64,000 nt of DNA, from NCBI RefSeq assembly GCF_003351785.1, contig NZ_CP031230.1:1054001-1118000 (forward strand), in the 5' to 3' direction. Below are positions 30,246-44,740 of this stretch, in pieces. The DNA comes from Sporosarcina sp. PTS2304. GTDB lineage: Bacteria; Bacillota; Bacilli; Bacillales_A; Planococcaceae. Both the position numbers and the translations under genes were made by a program. Numbering within the stretch: the first letter of the stretch is position 1; each line of letters starts with the position of its first letter. Under the pieces are notes generated by a model. It was not told the DNA's origin, did not search any database, and saw nothing but the letters and a program-made list of their open reading frames with translations.

Positions 30246-32966
30246 ATGGCAAAAAGCAATTTGCATAACAGCCGTAAGTCTTTCGAAGTTAACGGAAAGA
30301 CATATAACTACTACCGTTTAAAAGCTCTAGAAGAAGCAGGAATCGCGAAAGTATCTAAACTTCCATATTCAGTAAAAGTATTACTAGAATCAGTACTTCG
30401 TCAACACGACGGATACGTTATCAAAGATGAGCACGTTGAAGATTTAGCTAAATGGGGCGCTGTACAAAACGCAGACGCTGAAGTTCCATTCAAACCTTCA
30501 CGCGTAATTCTTCAAGACTTTACAGGAGTTCCAGTAGTAGTCGACTTAGCTTCATTACGTTCTGCAATGCAAGAACTAGGTGGAGATCCAAACGAAATCA
30601 ACCCTGAAATTCCAGTGGATCTAGTAATTGACCACTCTGTACAAGTAGATAGCTATGGTACACCTGAAGCTCTACAATTGAACATGGAACTAGAGTTTGA
30701 GCGTAATGCTGAGCGTTACCAGTTCCTAAGCTGGGCACAAAAAGCATACGATAACTACCGCGCTGTACCACCTGCAACAGGTATCGTTCACCAAGTAAAC
30801 TTGGAGTACCTTGCTAACGTAGTACATGCGATTGAAAACGAAGATGGTTCATTCGAAACATACCCAGATACATTAGTAGGAACTGACTCTCACACAACAA
30901 TGATCAACGGGATCGGCGTACTTGGATGGGGTGTTGGTGGTATCGAAGCTGAAGCAGGTATGCTTGGACAGCCTTCATATTTCCCAATCCCAGAAGTTAT
31001 TGGTGTGAAATTAGTTGGAGAACTTCCAGACGGAACAACTGCAACTGACTTGGCGCTTAAAGTAACAGAAACTCTTCGTGCACAAGGTGTAGTTAACAAG
31101 TTCGTTGAATTCTTCGGCCCTGGCGTATCTAAATTGCCATTAGCTGACCGCGCAACGATTGCGAACATGGCTCCTGAATACGGTGCTACATGTGGATTCT
31201 TCCCAGTTGACGAAGAAGCATTGAACTACATGCGTTTAACTGGCCGTGATGAAAACCACATCGCAGTTACTAAGCAATATTTGATCGAAAACGATATGTT
31301 CTTCACACCTGATGCTGAAGAGCCAAACTTTACAAAAGTTGTTGAAATCGACCTAAGTGATATCGCTGCAAACCTTTCAGGTCCTAAGCGTCCACAAGAC
31401 TTGATTCCTTTAACTGAAATGCAACAGTCATTCAAAGATGCAGTTGTAGCTCCAGAAGGAACACAAGGCTTTGGGTTAACACCAAAAGAGCTTGAGAAAA
31501 AAGGCACAATCGAATTTGCTGACGGCCGTAAAGTGGAGTTGAAAACAGGTGACGTAGCAATCGCTGCTATTACTTCTTGTACAAACACATCTAACCCTTA
31601 CGTTATGTTAGCGGCTGGATTAGTTGCGAAGAAAGCTGTTGAAAAAGGACTTGAAGTTCCTGCATACGTTAAAACTTCATTGGCTCCAGGTTCAAAAGTT
31701 GTTACTGGCTACTTGAACGCTTCTGGCTTGACAGAATATATGGACAAAATTGGTTTCAACACAGTAGGTTACGGATGTACTACATGTATCGGTAACTCCG
31801 GTCCATTACTTCCGGAAATCGAAAAAACAATTGGTGACGAAGATCTTCTAGTAACGTCAGTACTTTCTGGTAACCGTAACTTTGAAGGACGCGTACACCC
31901 ATTTGTTAAAGCGAACTACCTTGCTTCACCTCCACTAGTTGTTGCTTACGCACTAGCTGGAACTGTGAACATCGACTTCGCTAAAGATGCAATCGGACAA
32001 GACAAAGACGGAAACGATGTATTCTTCAAGGACATCTGGCCTTCTACTCAAGAAGTAAATGATGTATTGAACGCTACAGTAACTCCTGAATTGTTCCGTA
32101 AAGAATATGCTCGCGTATTCACAGAAAACGAAGCATGGAACGCTATCGAAACTACTGATGATTCATTGTATGATTTCGATGAGAATTCAACATATATCCA
32201 AAATCCTCCGTTCTTCGAAAACCTTTCGAAAGAGCCAGGTGCAATCGAAACACTTGAAGGCTTGCGTGTAATCGGTAAGTTCGGTGATTCTATCACGACT
32301 GACCATATTTCACCTGCTGGAGCAATTGGTCTAAATACACCTGCTGGAATCTACTTGCGTGAAAACGGCGTAGAGCCACGTAACTTTAACTCATACGGAT
32401 CACGTCGTGGTAACCACGAAGTCATGATGCGCGGAACATTCGCTAACATCCGTATCCGTAACCAAATTGCTGAAGGTACAGAAGGTGGATTCACTACGTA
32501 CTGGCCGAACAAAGAAGTTATGCCGATTTATGATGCTGCGATGAAGTACCAAGCAGACGGAACAGGTCTAGTAGTTCTTGGTGGTAAAGACTACGGAATG
32601 GGTTCTTCACGTGACTGGGCAGCAAAAGGTACGAACTTGCTAGGAATTAAAACAGTTATCGTAGAAAGCTTCGAGCGTATTCACCGTTCAAACCTAGTGA
32701 TGATGGGTGTTCTTCCACTTCAGTTCATCAATGGTGAAAACGTTGAGTCTCTAGGCTTAACAGGCGAAGAAGAAATTTGCGTTAACATTGCGGAAGGCGT
32801 TAAGCCACGTTCAATCCTTAAAGTCACTGCAACAGCTCCAGACGGCAAGGTTACTGAATTTGAAGTATTGGCTCGTTTCGACTCTGAAGTTGAAATCGAC
32901 TACTACCGTCACGGCGGAATCCTTCAAATGGTTCTACGTAACAAATTAGCTGCAAAAGTTAAGTAA
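30246..32966 (+). CDS. acnA: Aconitate hydratase A
   Basis: A 906-residue TCA cycle enzyme interconverting citrate and isocitrate. The 4Fe-4S ligand cysteines are in [10 protein letters not shown] (about residue 440) and [11 protein letters not shown] (about 510), and the C-terminal swivel domain has [23 protein letters not shown] and [17 protein letters not shown] motifs. Length and sequence match CitB/AcnA of Bacillus, which also binds mRNA as an iron-responsive protein. Strongly biased codon use indicates high expression. Regulation by CcpC is suggested by the upstream operator. It is monocistronic, with a strong terminator. Confidence 0.97.
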   Translation: MAKSNLHNSRKSFEVNGKTYNYYRLKALEEAGIAKVSKLPYSVKVLLESVLRQHDGYVIKDEHVEDLAKWGAVQNADAEVPFKPSRVILQDFTGVPVVVDLASLRSAMQELGGDPNEINPEIPVDLVIDHSVQVDSYGTPEALQLNMELEFERNAERYQFLSWAQKAYDNYRAVPPATGIVHQVNLEYLANVVHAIENEDGSFETYPDTLVGTDSHTTMINGIGVLGWGVGGIEAEAGMLGQPSYFPIPEVIGVKLVGELPDGTTATDLALKVTETLRAQGVVNKFVEFFGPGVSKLPLADRATIANMAPEYGATCGFFPVDEEALNYMRLTGRDENHIAVTKQYLIENDMFFTPDAEEPNFTKVVEIDLSDIAANLSGPKRPQDLIPLTEMQQSFKDAVVAPEGTQGFGLTPKELEKKGTIEFADGRKVELKTGDVAIAAITSCTNTSNPYVMLAAGLVAKKAVEKGLEVPAYVKTSLAPGSKVVTGYLNASGLTEYMDKIGFNTVGYGCTTCIGNSGPLLPEIEKTIGDEDLLVTSVLSGNRNFEGRVHPFVKANYLASPPLVVAYALAGTVNIDFAKDAIGQDKDGNDVFFKDIWPSTQEVNDVLNATVTPELFRKEYARVFTENEAWNAIETTDDSLYDFDENSTYIQNPPFFENLSKEPGAIETLEGLRVIGKFGDSITTDHISPAGAIGLNTPAGIYLRENGVEPRNFNSYGSRRGNHEVMMRGTFANIRIRNQIAEGTEGGFTTYWPNKEVMPIYDAAMKYQADGTGLVVLGGKDYGMGSSRDWAAKGTNLLGIKTVIVESFERIHRSNLVMMGVLPLQFINGENVESLGLTGEEEICVNIAEGVKPRSILKVTATAPDGKVTEFEVLARFDSEVEIDYYRHGGILQMVLRNKLAAKVK

Positions 32967-32975
32967 TATATCTTC

Positions 32976-33012
32976 AAAAAGAGCGTCCGACAACCATTGG
33001 ACGCTCTTTTTT
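32976..33012 (+). terminator. Terminator of acnA
   Basis: AAGAGCGTCC...GGACGCTCTT with T6. Confidence 0.92.
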
Positions 33013-33033
33013 CGTTGCAGCTAAACAGCTGGG

Positions 33034-33402
33034 GCTAGTGCAAGACAACCTTTTTTCGTTTCTGTTTTGAGAGTGTGATTGGCTCATTGTATCCACTTCG
33101 GCGCTGGCAGATGGCTCCCGCAATAAGCCAGAAAAGAAGGACGCTTTTCTGTCTCATCGCTCCGCCTACTGCTGGGGAGGCGCCTGCGTTTAGAGAGGAT
33201 AGGTTTGTTGTGTAGTTCATTGTAGTTTGTGAAGGATTTAAGCTAGTGCAAGACAACCTTTTTTCGTTTCTGTTTTGAGAGTGTGATTGGCTCATTGTAT
33301 CCACTTCGGCGCTGGCAGATGGCTCCCGCAATAAGCCAGAAAAGAAGTTCGCTTTTCAGTCTCATCGCTCCGCCTACTGCTGGGGAGGCGCCTACGTTCT
33401 TT
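33034..33402 (-). repeat. Tandem repeat, two copies with 208-bp period
   Basis: Copies begin at 33034 and 33242 (GCTAGTGCAAGACAACC) and are nearly identical for ~160 bases, to about GGGGAGGCGCCT.CGTT. Each holds GGCGCTGGCAG and GGGGAGGCGCC, able to pair at the ends. Open frames here are repeat artefacts. This repeat and the next element fill the gap 33013-33791 after acnA; I see no gene in it. Confidence 0.8.
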
Positions 33403-33484
33403 GACGGAATATACACTACAGAGTTCATGGAAGTCTATAAGTATTTTCCATCTTAGAACAGTGCGCAACACTTAATACGTATCC

Positions 33485-33620
33485 TTACTAGCGAAGGCAC
33501 AACTGCGGGGTCAGCCGTTGTGGTAAGACAACTAGCAGTGCTCTCCTGCTAGCTGGCTTACCACGTAAGGCAATCCCCCACGTGCCGAAGCGGAAATAGA
33601 AAGCTGAAACCTCACTATAT
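33485..33620 (-). repeat. Hairpin element next to the tandem repeat
   Basis: A large hairpin, GTGGTAAG-4-CTAGCAG-7-CTGCTAG-4-CTTACCAC (about 33519-33564), is flanked by GGGGGATT- and GCTTTC-type sequence that recurs, shortened, at 14075-14112. Confidence 0.65.
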
Positions 33621-33791
33621 TCCAGCACCCAACAAACACTAGGGTCAACATACCAACACCAAAAAATCTCACTGACTAACAACACAAAACATCCAACGTT
33701 CCTTACCAACCCAGATAATATTCGAGCCACCGAAGCTCCTACAAGCCAATTGACCAGACATTCGGTATACTAAGAACTGAGGTGAATATAC

Positions 33792-34217
33792 ATGTTCAGC
33801 AGCGAAAAACAAATCGAAGTCCGTTACGCAGAAACCGACCAAATGGGAGTAGTCTACCATGCCAACTACCTCATCTGGATGGAAATCGGCCGTACGACAC
33901 TAATCCAAGACCTAGGCTTCCACTACGCGCAACTAGAAAAAGACGGCTATCTATCGCCCGTCACCGAAGTCTCCGTAAAATACAAAACATCCATAACCTA
34001 TGGAGAGACTATAACCGTCCGTACGTGGGTACAATCACACGGCAAACTCCGCACTACTTACGGTTACGAAATTCTGCACGCAGACGGCACAATTGCTGCT
34101 ACTGCAGTTTCAGAGCACGTCATCGTAAAAAGAGATAGCTTCCGCCCCGTTTCATTGCGAAAAATCCATCCTCAATGGGATGCTACCTATACAGAAATCC
34201 AGCGAGGGGAAGATTAA
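33792..34217 (+). CDS. yneP: Acyl-CoA thioesterase (hot-dog fold, YneP)
   Basis: A 141-residue 4HBT-type thioesterase: RYAETDQMGVVYHANYLIWMEIGRTTLI is the catalytic segment with Asp in the expected position (about residue 16), followed by VSVKYKTSITYGETITVRTWV. It hydrolyses acyl-CoAs of uncertain chain length. Position before yneQ and yneR-plsY matches B. subtilis. GAGGTG precedes ATG 33792. The final base of its stop is the first base of the next start (ATG at 34217), so the pair is translationally coupled. Base composition is richer in C than its neighbours. Confidence 0.9.
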   Translation: MFSSEKQIEVRYAETDQMGVVYHANYLIWMEIGRTTLIQDLGFHYAQLEKDGYLSPVTEVSVKYKTSITYGETITVRTWVQSHGKLRTTYGYEILHADGTIAATAVSEHVIVKRDSFRPVSLRKIHPQWDATYTEIQRGED

Positions 34218-34531
34218 TGGCATTTGGCATCGATCGGCAACAACTGCGTGAGTGGAAAAAAGAAGTACAGTCAGGAAACATTGCATTCCTCACACATTAC
34301 TGGCTCGACGACCGCTTTCCGAACGTCAACACCGTGACCAAGGTCGGCTGCAGTGACATAGAGAAACTGGTCAAATGGGGAAAGCAATATGGATTACGTC
34401 GTGAATGGATTCATTCCAGAGACGACTATCCGCATTTTGATCTGCTAGGGGAGCGGCAAGTAGAAATTTTAAAAAAAGAACAACGCTTTGAGCAATTAAG
34501 CCGATTAAAAAATGGTAAGCATAACTCCTAG
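34217..34531 (+). CDS. yneQ: YneQ family protein
   Basis: A 104-residue soluble protein (FGIDRQQLREWKKEVQSGNIAFLTHYWLDDRFPNV...) matching Bacillus YneQ in sequence pattern and position. The ATG at 34217 overlaps the yneP stop and has AGGGGAAG upstream; the longer frame from 34175 lies inside yneP. Function unknown. Its last codons lie in the terminator hairpin. Confidence 0.8.
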   Translation: MAFGIDRQQLREWKKEVQSGNIAFLTHYWLDDRFPNVNTVTKVGCSDIEKLVKWGKQYGLRREWIHSRDDYPHFDLLGERQVEILKKEQRFEQLSRLKNGKHNS

Positions 34532-34551
34532 TTGGAGTCGTGCTTACCATT
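34511..34551. terminator. Terminator shared by yneQ and yneR
   Basis: AATGGTAAGCA...TGCTTACCATT (11 bp) with an inner CTCC/GGAG stem. The yneQ stop codon is inside the loop region, and T or A tracts flank both sides. Confidence 0.75.
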
Positions 34552-34556
34552 TTCAT

Positions 34557-34853
34557 TTAATTCAACCGATCGTAACGAAATGCTAATTCTTCGCTTTCGG
34601 GATCGGTATCGACATGTAAATCATGGTCATCGAAGAACCAGAGATCGCGTTCTTCTACATAAAAATGAACCCCGTCAATGACCGTTTCTACCGCTAGTTC
34701 GTCAGGCGCTTCTTTCGTGATCCCCATCGAAAAACCTTCGTGCAACGGGCTGGAACCGCCATATCGTGCAAAAAACTTCACATAGTCGCCAGAAGTCGCT
34801 TCCATTTCGTTGTGGAACCAATGAACAGCATTTTCTGATACGTGGATATTCAT
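34557..34853 (-). CDS. yneR: HesB/YadR-family protein YneR
   Basis: A 98-residue protein of the HesB-like fold (MNIHVSENAVHWFHNEM...VKFFARYGG). It lacks the conserved cysteines of A-type Fe-S carriers, as Bacillus YneR does, so it is probably not a cluster scaffold. AAAGGAC precedes ATG 34853; the frame is open 13 codons further without a ribosome site. It follows plsY by 29 bases on the same strand. Confidence 0.82.
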   Translation of the reverse strand: MNIHVSENAVHWFHNEMEATSGDYVKFFARYGGSSPLHEGFSMGITKEAPDELAVETVIDGVHFYVEERDLWFFDDHDLHVDTDPESEELAFRYDRLN

Positions 34854-34882
34854 GTAGTAGACGTCCTTTCTGAGTTGAGACT

Positions 34883-35485
34883 CTATAGCCATTTGATCTT
34901 CGGTTCAGTACCATCCTTAATGCGGCTAATATTGGCGCGGTGGCGATAGAAAATGAAAAACGCCATCAATGTCACGACTAAAAATAAATATAGATCGCCG
35001 CCCATCAAGTAGTAAACCAAACAGTAAATCGGTCCAAGTATGGAGACGATGATGGAAGTCAACGATACCATCTTTGTTAGCTTTAAAGCAATTAAGAACG
35101 TAATAATAACCAATAAGAAAATCGGCCAATTATAGCCAAGCAGCACTCCGCCTGAAGTCGCAACAGCTTTCCCACCACGTAAACCAGCGAATATCGGGAA
35201 AATATGCCCAAGTACAGCGACTACACCGAGTAAAAGCGGATGAATGATTGTATCAGCAAAGAACGGCAGCAACGGTAATAGCACGGCCGCTGTTCCTTTT
35301 AAAATATCCAGTAACGTCACGACGATACCCGCTTTTTTTCCTAGTACGCGGAATGTATTCGTTGCACCCATATTGCCGCTGCCGTGCTTTCTTACATCTG
35401 TTTGATAAAATAGTTTTCCGATCCAGAGGGCGGAAGGTATTGAGCCGAGCAGGTAGGCTGCTAGAATGATAAGATAATTATCCAT
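34883..35485 (-). CDS. plsY: Glycerol-3-phosphate acyltransferase PlsY
   Basis: A 200-residue membrane protein with five helices and the three PlsY motifs: GSIPSALW near residue 14, HGSGNMGATNTFRVLGKKAG near 34-53, and GLRGGKAVATSGGVLLG near 101-117. It transfers acyl groups from acyl-phosphate to glycerol-3-phosphate, the first step of phospholipid synthesis. Divergent from parE as in Bacillus, where the YneT gene that lies between them is missing here. Confidence 0.95.
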   Translation of the reverse strand: MDNYLIILAAYLLGSIPSALWIGKLFYQTDVRKHGSGNMGATNTFRVLGKKAGIVVTLLDILKGTAAVLLPLLPFFADTIIHPLLLGVVAVLGHIFPIFAGLRGGKAVATSGGVLLGYNWPIFLLVIITFLIALKLTKMVSLTSIIVSILGPIYCLVYYLMGGDLYLFLVVTLMAFFIFYRHRANISRIKDGTEPKIKWL

Positions 35486-35670
35486 AGTGAACCCCTTTTA
35501 CTTTATATACGTGTTTATTAAGTGTAGCAGATGCATAAGTTCTGGACAATATTAGATTTCTGGAAGAACGTACGGGAAAGAATTAATGGTGAACAATAAA
35601 AGATAGTTCGATTAGCTGTCACTAATTCAGTTTGATTTCCTAACACTTCTTATATACAATGAGTTGACGG

Positions 35671-40146
<4,476 letters not shown>

Positions 40147-40147
<1 letters not shown>

Positions 40148-40192
40148 AAAAACGGATCACAACTTGCCAAAAAGGTTGTGATCCGTTTTTTC
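40147..40192 (+). terminator. Terminator of parE-parC
   Basis: AAAAAACGGATCACAAC...GTTGTGATCCGTTTTTT, a 17-bp perfect stem. Confidence 0.93.
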
Positions 40193-40232
40193 ATTTCCAC
40201 AAATCATGCACGACTTTCTCAACATTCCGAAA

Positions 40233-40246
40233 TGTAAGCGCTTATC
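40233..40246. promoter_or_regulatory. CcpA (cre)-like site upstream of the catabolic block
   Basis: TGTAAGCGCTTATC fits TGWAANCGNTNWCA at 12 of 14 positions, including the TGTAAGCG half. The remaining 40250-40488 is AT-rich; no convincing -35/-10 pair was found. Confidence 0.45.
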
Positions 40247-40488
40247 TTTCTCGATTGTCGGGTCAATCACACATGAAAGTCGGGATGAACTTGACTAATC
40301 AGAAAATAAAGAATTAAAAAACTCTTATTTACCAACGGTTCACTCCAGTCTATTCATTCTTTCCTTTCCTAATAAGATTAATTATTTACTGCAGAAAAAA
40401 GAAAAGAGAAAAAAACTCCTTTTGGTATGATTCTATACATGCAGTACAGATCAAGTAGCGCAAGTAATGAAAGTGGAGAGGTGACGAG

Positions 40489-42642
40489 ATGATGAAATTG
40501 TTACATGAAGTACTACCCTCAAACGTAGAATTAGATCCATTGTTTCACCCACGTAGAATCGCTGTAATGGGAGCATCTGAAAACACGAACAAAATAGGAT
40601 ACTTACAATTAAAAGCACTAATCGACGCAGGATTTGCAGGAGATATTTATCCGATTCATCCGAAATCCAAAGAGATTGCGAACTTGCCTTGTTATAAAAG
40701 TGTCAGTGACGCGCCAGAAGCAATTGACTTAGCGATACTATGCGTAGGCATCAACCAAGTAGAAAGCTGTTTAATCGAATGTGGGGAAAGTGGTGTCAAA
40801 GCAGCGATTGTCTTTGCGTCCGGCTACTCAGAAATCGGGGAAGAAGGGATTGTCGCACAAAATCGTTTACTAGAAATTGCGCAACAATACAAGATGCGAT
40901 TAATCGGTCCGAACTGTGTCGGTCTCCTCAATACGACAAACGGTTTGATGGGTACATTCTCTCCAGGGTTAACGAACGTACCACTAGGTAAAAGACGCGA
41001 AGTCGGCTTCGTGACACAAAGTGGAGCATTCGGCGTTTTAACATATATCGCTGCCGCACAGCAAGGTCTAACATTTAACTATTTCGTCAGCGTAGGAAAT
41101 GAAGTAGATGTAGAATTTTCCGACGTCATCGAGTACATGTTGCATGATCCGAAAACAAAAGTAGCTAGCGGCTATTTAGAAGGCGAGAAAAATCCAGAAA
41201 AGTTACGTATGCTTGCGAAATACGCTTTGGAAATCAATAAACCGATCATCGTCATGAAGTCCGGCCGCAGTAATGCAGGTAGCCGTGCTGCTGCTTCTCA
41301 TACGGGTTCATTAGCTGGAGCAGATCAAGTGTATGACGGCTTCTTCAAACAAACTGGAATTATCCGAGCAGATGATTACGATGACATCATTTCATTTTCT
41401 AAATTATTCTTATCCAATAAACTACCAACCGGAAGAAATACCGTCATAGTGACAAGTTCCGGTGGACGAGGTATTAATGAAGCGGATCGCTGTGAAGCGA
41501 ACGGATTAGTCATTCATGAGTTAAGTGATCATGTAAGACAGGAAATCGAAAAAAATATTCCTAGTTTTGCAAGCGCTTCCAACCCTGTTGATTTAACAGC
41601 GGCTGCATCGATTACGAATCCTGAACTTTACTTGGAGCCGTTACGTGTTCTCGTCAACGATCCTGATACAGATATTATTATGTTCCCGGAATTTCCGCTC
41701 CATTGGGACGAGAATACACCAGTCTTACAAGAGTTTGTGGAGCTATGTAAAAACTCCGATAAGTTTGTGTTTATTTCAAACTTCCCATTAGAAGGAATGT
41801 CCACTCCGAAATGCGTCCAATACTTAGAGGACAACGGCATTCCGTTCATTTTAGGAAATATGAATCCTGTGCGTTCACTCGGCAAACTCGTGGACTATGC
41901 AGAAAAATATAGAAAAACGAAAGAACAGGCTCAACTCGCACCTAGTAGCGAAATAACAAAAGTGGATATTCATCACTTATTACCAACGAATCAAACGTTA
42001 AGTGAGTCACAATCGAGTGATGTGCTATCCACTTACGGCATTCGTACAACAAAACGCGTAATCGCCAAAACAGAAGATCACGCGGTGGAAGTCGCGCAGT
42101 CGATCGGCTACCCTGTCGTCTTGAAAGTCGATTCTCCTGATATTCCACATAAAACAGAAGTGAATGGTATTCGGTTAAATGTACAAAATGAAGCAGATGT
42201 TCGAAAAGCATTCCAGGAAATTATGAAGAGTGCAAAAGAACATTGTCCAACAGCAGACATTCACGGCATCTCCGTTCAAGAAATGTTGCCTGAAGGAGTC
42301 GAAGTCATTGTCGGTGTAACTAATGATCCAACGTTTGGTCCTGTGCTCATGTTCGGTCTTGGCGGCGTGTTTGTAGAAGTGTTCAAAGACGTTTCGTTCC
42401 GAGTGGCACCGATTACAAGACAAGACGCGGTAGATATGATGGAAGAACTAAAAGGTAACCAATTATTAGCAGGTGTCCGAAATAAACATGCGGTCGATAC
42501 GGAAGCGATTATCGACGTATTGCTGAAAGTTTCTGCATTAGTTCAAGATTATGCGGACGAAATTCAAGAGATTGATATTAATCCTTTACTTGTTTATGAA
42601 CAAGGGATTGTCGCTGCAGATGCATTGATTATTACGAAGTGA
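40489..42642 (+). CDS. ADP-forming acyl-CoA synthetase (acetate-CoA ligase family)
   Basis: A 717-residue fused alpha-beta enzyme: CoA-binding Rossmann domain (about 20-115, RRIAVMGASENTNKIGYLQLKAL), succinyl-CoA-synthetase-like flavodoxin domains with the phospho-histidine in SHTGSLAG (H271), then a C-terminal ATP-grasp domain (about 490-717; GYPVVLKVDSPDIPHKTEVNGIRL). It activates a carboxylic acid to its CoA ester with ATP giving ADP and phosphate. As first gene of the block, it probably activates the imported substrate. GAGAGGTG precedes two adjacent ATGs. An internal cre-like sequence occurs at 41568-41581. Confidence 0.88.
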   Translation: MMKLLHEVLPSNVELDPLFHPRRIAVMGASENTNKIGYLQLKALIDAGFAGDIYPIHPKSKEIANLPCYKSVSDAPEAIDLAILCVGINQVESCLIECGESGVKAAIVFASGYSEIGEEGIVAQNRLLEIAQQYKMRLIGPNCVGLLNTTNGLMGTFSPGLTNVPLGKRREVGFVTQSGAFGVLTYIAAAQQGLTFNYFVSVGNEVDVEFSDVIEYMLHDPKTKVASGYLEGEKNPEKLRMLAKYALEINKPIIVMKSGRSNAGSRAAASHTGSLAGADQVYDGFFKQTGIIRADDYDDIISFSKLFLSNKLPTGRNTVIVTSSGGRGINEADRCEANGLVIHELSDHVRQEIEKNIPSFASASNPVDLTAAASITNPELYLEPLRVLVNDPDTDIIMFPEFPLHWDENTPVLQEFVELCKNSDKFVFISNFPLEGMSTPKCVQYLEDNGIPFILGNMNPVRSLGKLVDYAEKYRKTKEQAQLAPSSEITKVDIHHLLPTNQTLSESQSSDVLSTYGIRTTKRVIAKTEDHAVEVAQSIGYPVVLKVDSPDIPHKTEVNGIRLNVQNEADVRKAFQEIMKSAKEHCPTADIHGISVQEMLPEGVEVIVGVTNDPTFGPVLMFGLGGVFVEVFKDVSFRVAPITRQDAVDMMEELKGNQLLAGVRNKHAVDTEAIIDVLLKVSALVQDYADEIQEIDINPLLVYEQGIVAADALIITK

Positions 42643-42654
42643 GGTGGATGAACT

Positions 42655-43099
42655 ATGGATTTAGATCAAAGTGTAGTGGGATTAACGAGTAACGAATATA
42701 TATTTGAAGTGGAAAAAACGGCATGTCGGTCAATTCGCCACTGCAATTGGGGATACGAACCCACTTTATACAGACGAAAACTATGCGAACGAATCGGCAT
42801 ATGAAGGACTCATCGTTCCTCCTACGTTCCCGATCGCAATGAACAATGGAGACAATGAACTTCCTATAGATCTCGATCATCGTAGAATGCTTCACGGCGA
42901 ACAGGAATTCATCTATTACAAGCCTGTTAGAATAGGAGATCGCTTACGTTGTCAGATGAGAGTCAGTGATCTATACGATAAAGAAGGAAAAAGTGGAAAA
43001 ATGCAGTTTTTAAAACTAGATACCGAGATGAAAGATGACACTGGCGAGCTAGTTTGTATTAGTCGCATGAATATTGTCTATCGTTCATTAGCGAAATAA
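42655..43099 (+). pseudogene. MaoC-like dehydratase (N-terminal FAS1 type), frameshifted
   Basis: ATG 42655 (GAGGTGG upstream) gives MDLDQSVVGLTSNEYIFEVEK and then runs out of family in that frame, stopping near 42802. The next frame, from the same A6 tract (42713-42718), continues RHVGQFATAIGDTNPLYTDENYA...LIVPPTFPIAMNN to 43099, a typical FAS1/MaoC N-terminal half. Five A instead of six would join them into one ~147-residue protein. It has Tyr where the catalytic His of the hydratase motif would be, so it is expected to be the non-catalytic partner of the next gene. It could be a true frameshift, a slippage site or a sequence error. Confidence 0.82.
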
Positions 43100-43112
43100 C
43101 GGAGGGGTAAGT

Positions 43113-43538
43113 ATGATTAAAGATTGGGTGTTAGAAGATCTAGTAGCAGACCAGAAAATCGAACCGATGCTGAAACCACCGATTACGAAAGTACAACTCG
43201 CTCAGTATGCGGGAGCTTCAGGGGATTTTAACCCGTTGCACTTAGACGATGAGTTTGCACGAAAAATCGGCATGGACGGAGTCATCGCACACGGCATGCT
43301 CGTCATGGGTTTTTTAGGCGAGTATGTGATGAAAGTAGCAGCTCAGCAAGCGAAAGTCATCAATTTTAAAATGCGTTTTGGAAAAATGACATTCGTGGGC
43401 GATGAAATTCGCTGCTCTGGAGTGGTAGAACGCACGTATGAAGAAGAAGGCAAGCGCTGTATCGCACTCGATTTAACAGCTGAAAAGAAATCAGGCGAAA
43501 TCGTTGGATCAGGCAGTGCCATTTTACAACTAACGTAA
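43113..43538 (+). CDS. MaoC-like enoyl-CoA hydratase
   Basis: A 141-residue single hot-dog domain with the complete hydratase-2 motif YAGASGDFNPLHLDDEFA, including catalytic D38 and H43, and VIAHGMLVMGFLGEYV downstream. It should add water to a 2-enoyl-CoA, giving the 3-hydroxyacyl-CoA. Two half-size MaoC genes side by side, one catalytic and one not, match ChsH1/ChsH2-type heteromers of steroid side-chain degradation. GGAGGGG precedes ATG 43113, 13 bases after the previous stop. Confidence 0.87.
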   Translation: MIKDWVLEDLVADQKIEPMLKPPITKVQLAQYAGASGDFNPLHLDDEFARKIGMDGVIAHGMLVMGFLGEYVMKVAAQQAKVINFKMRFGKMTFVGDEIRCSGVVERTYEEEGKRCIALDLTAEKKSGEIVGSGSAILQLT

Positions 43539-43569
43539 GAAAGCGAATGTGAAATAGGAGGAATTACGT

Positions 43570-44730
43570 ATGGGAACTATAAATGATCGGTATGCAATTG
43601 TCGGTGTAGGAGAGAGTGAACGTTCTAGAAAGTCAGGAAAAACTCCTCTACATCTAGCACTGGATGCAGCAAGAGCCGCTATTAAAGACGCGGGGATCAA
43701 AGCGACAGATATTGATGGGTTTATGAACTATAACGAAAATGATTCATGTACGTCTCATCAGCTAGCTACGTACTTAGGAGTTCGACCGAAATATGTAAAA
43801 GATATTCAAGGTGGCGGTTCGAGTACTGAAATGCTGATCGGTGATGCGATTTCATTGATCGAATCGGGCATGTTGAACACAGTGCTCATTTACCGCTCGA
43901 TGAATGGTAGTTCGGGTACACGTGTAGGACGCGGCTATGATCCAGATATGTTGCAAGGCGCACTATCAGGTGGAAGCTTTGTCATTCCTTATGGTTCAGC
44001 GAGTCCATCGCAATGGTTCGGCATGTTTGCGACACGTCATATGCAGCAAACAGGGATTACGAAAGAACATCTTGGTGAAGTGTGCTTGAGTTTCTACGAA
44101 CATGCACAACGTAATCCAAAAGCGTTTCTACATGGCAAGCCGTTAACGATGGAAAATTACTTAGCGACACCGGATATTAGCTCACCATTCAATATTCATG
44201 ATTCTTGCCTAGAGCTGGATGAAGGAAATGCGATTATCGTCACTTCAGCGGAGCGAGCAAAAGAGTGTACGTCTACACCTGTTTACATTAAAGGCATCGC
44301 CATTAGAGAGTGTCACCCACATACACATTATTGGAATGACGTCGATCATGTGGCGGCTGATTACGTAGCAGAAGAACTGTATGAAAATGCAGGCGTTACA
44401 CCAGAAGATATCGACGTCGCAGCTATTTATGACTGCTTTAGCTGGGTCGTACTGCGTCAGTTAGAAGCGTACGGGTTTGCTAAACGCGGAGAAGTAGGTG
44501 AGTTCGTCGCGCAAGGAAATCTGAAAATCGGCGGCAAACTACCGACGAATACAGCGGGCGGCATGTTGTCTGAAGGTTATACACATGGCATGAACAATGC
44601 CATCGAGATTGTCCGACAACTGCGTCACGACTATAAAGGAACCGATCGTCAAGTCGAGGATTGTAAAATGGGAATCTTAACGGGCTGGGCTGGACCGGAT
44701 ATTGCCGGCGCGATGATTTTACGAAACTAG
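43570..44730 (+). CDS. Thiolase-fold lipid-transfer protein, probable retro-aldolase
   Basis: A 386-residue SCP2-thiolase-like protein. It starts YAIVGVGESERSRKSGKTPLHLALDAA and carries the thiolase fold throughout, but the nucleophilic cysteine region reads IQGGGSSTEML, without Cys. Y287 (AAIYDCFSW) and Y337 (SEGYTHGMN), 50 residues apart, stand where the steroid aldolase Ltp2 has its two important tyrosines, as I recall them. A DUF35 gene follows at once, as with Ltp2. Expected reaction: cleavage of a 3-hydroxyacyl-CoA to an aldehyde or ketone plus a short acyl-CoA. A non-aldolase lipid-transfer role cannot be excluded. Confidence 0.78.
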   Translation: MGTINDRYAIVGVGESERSRKSGKTPLHLALDAARAAIKDAGIKATDIDGFMNYNENDSCTSHQLATYLGVRPKYVKDIQGGGSSTEMLIGDAISLIESGMLNTVLIYRSMNGSSGTRVGRGYDPDMLQGALSGGSFVIPYGSASPSQWFGMFATRHMQQTGITKEHLGEVCLSFYEHAQRNPKAFLHGKPLTMENYLATPDISSPFNIHDSCLELDEGNAIIVTSAERAKECTSTPVYIKGIAIRECHPHTHYWNDVDHVAADYVAEELYENAGVTPEDIDVAAIYDCFSWVVLRQLEAYGFAKRGEVGEFVAQGNLKIGGKLPTNTAGGMLSEGYTHGMNNAIEIVRQLRHDYKGTDRQVEDCKMGILTGWAGPDIAGAMILRN

Positions 44731-44740
44731 GAGGAATACT

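Noticed and set aside
33035..33428. Two minus-strand frames with near-identical translations
   Set aside because: They result from the 208-bp tandem repeat; no ribosome site or domain.
42704..43099. A complete MaoC gene starting at TTG 42704
   Set aside because: There is no ribosome site, and the N-terminal 20 residues of the family are encoded just upstream in the adjacent frame, so a frameshift explains it better.
43570..44730. Ordinary acetyl-CoA acetyltransferase (thiolase)
   Set aside because: The nucleophilic cysteine motif is missing and a DUF35 partner gene follows.
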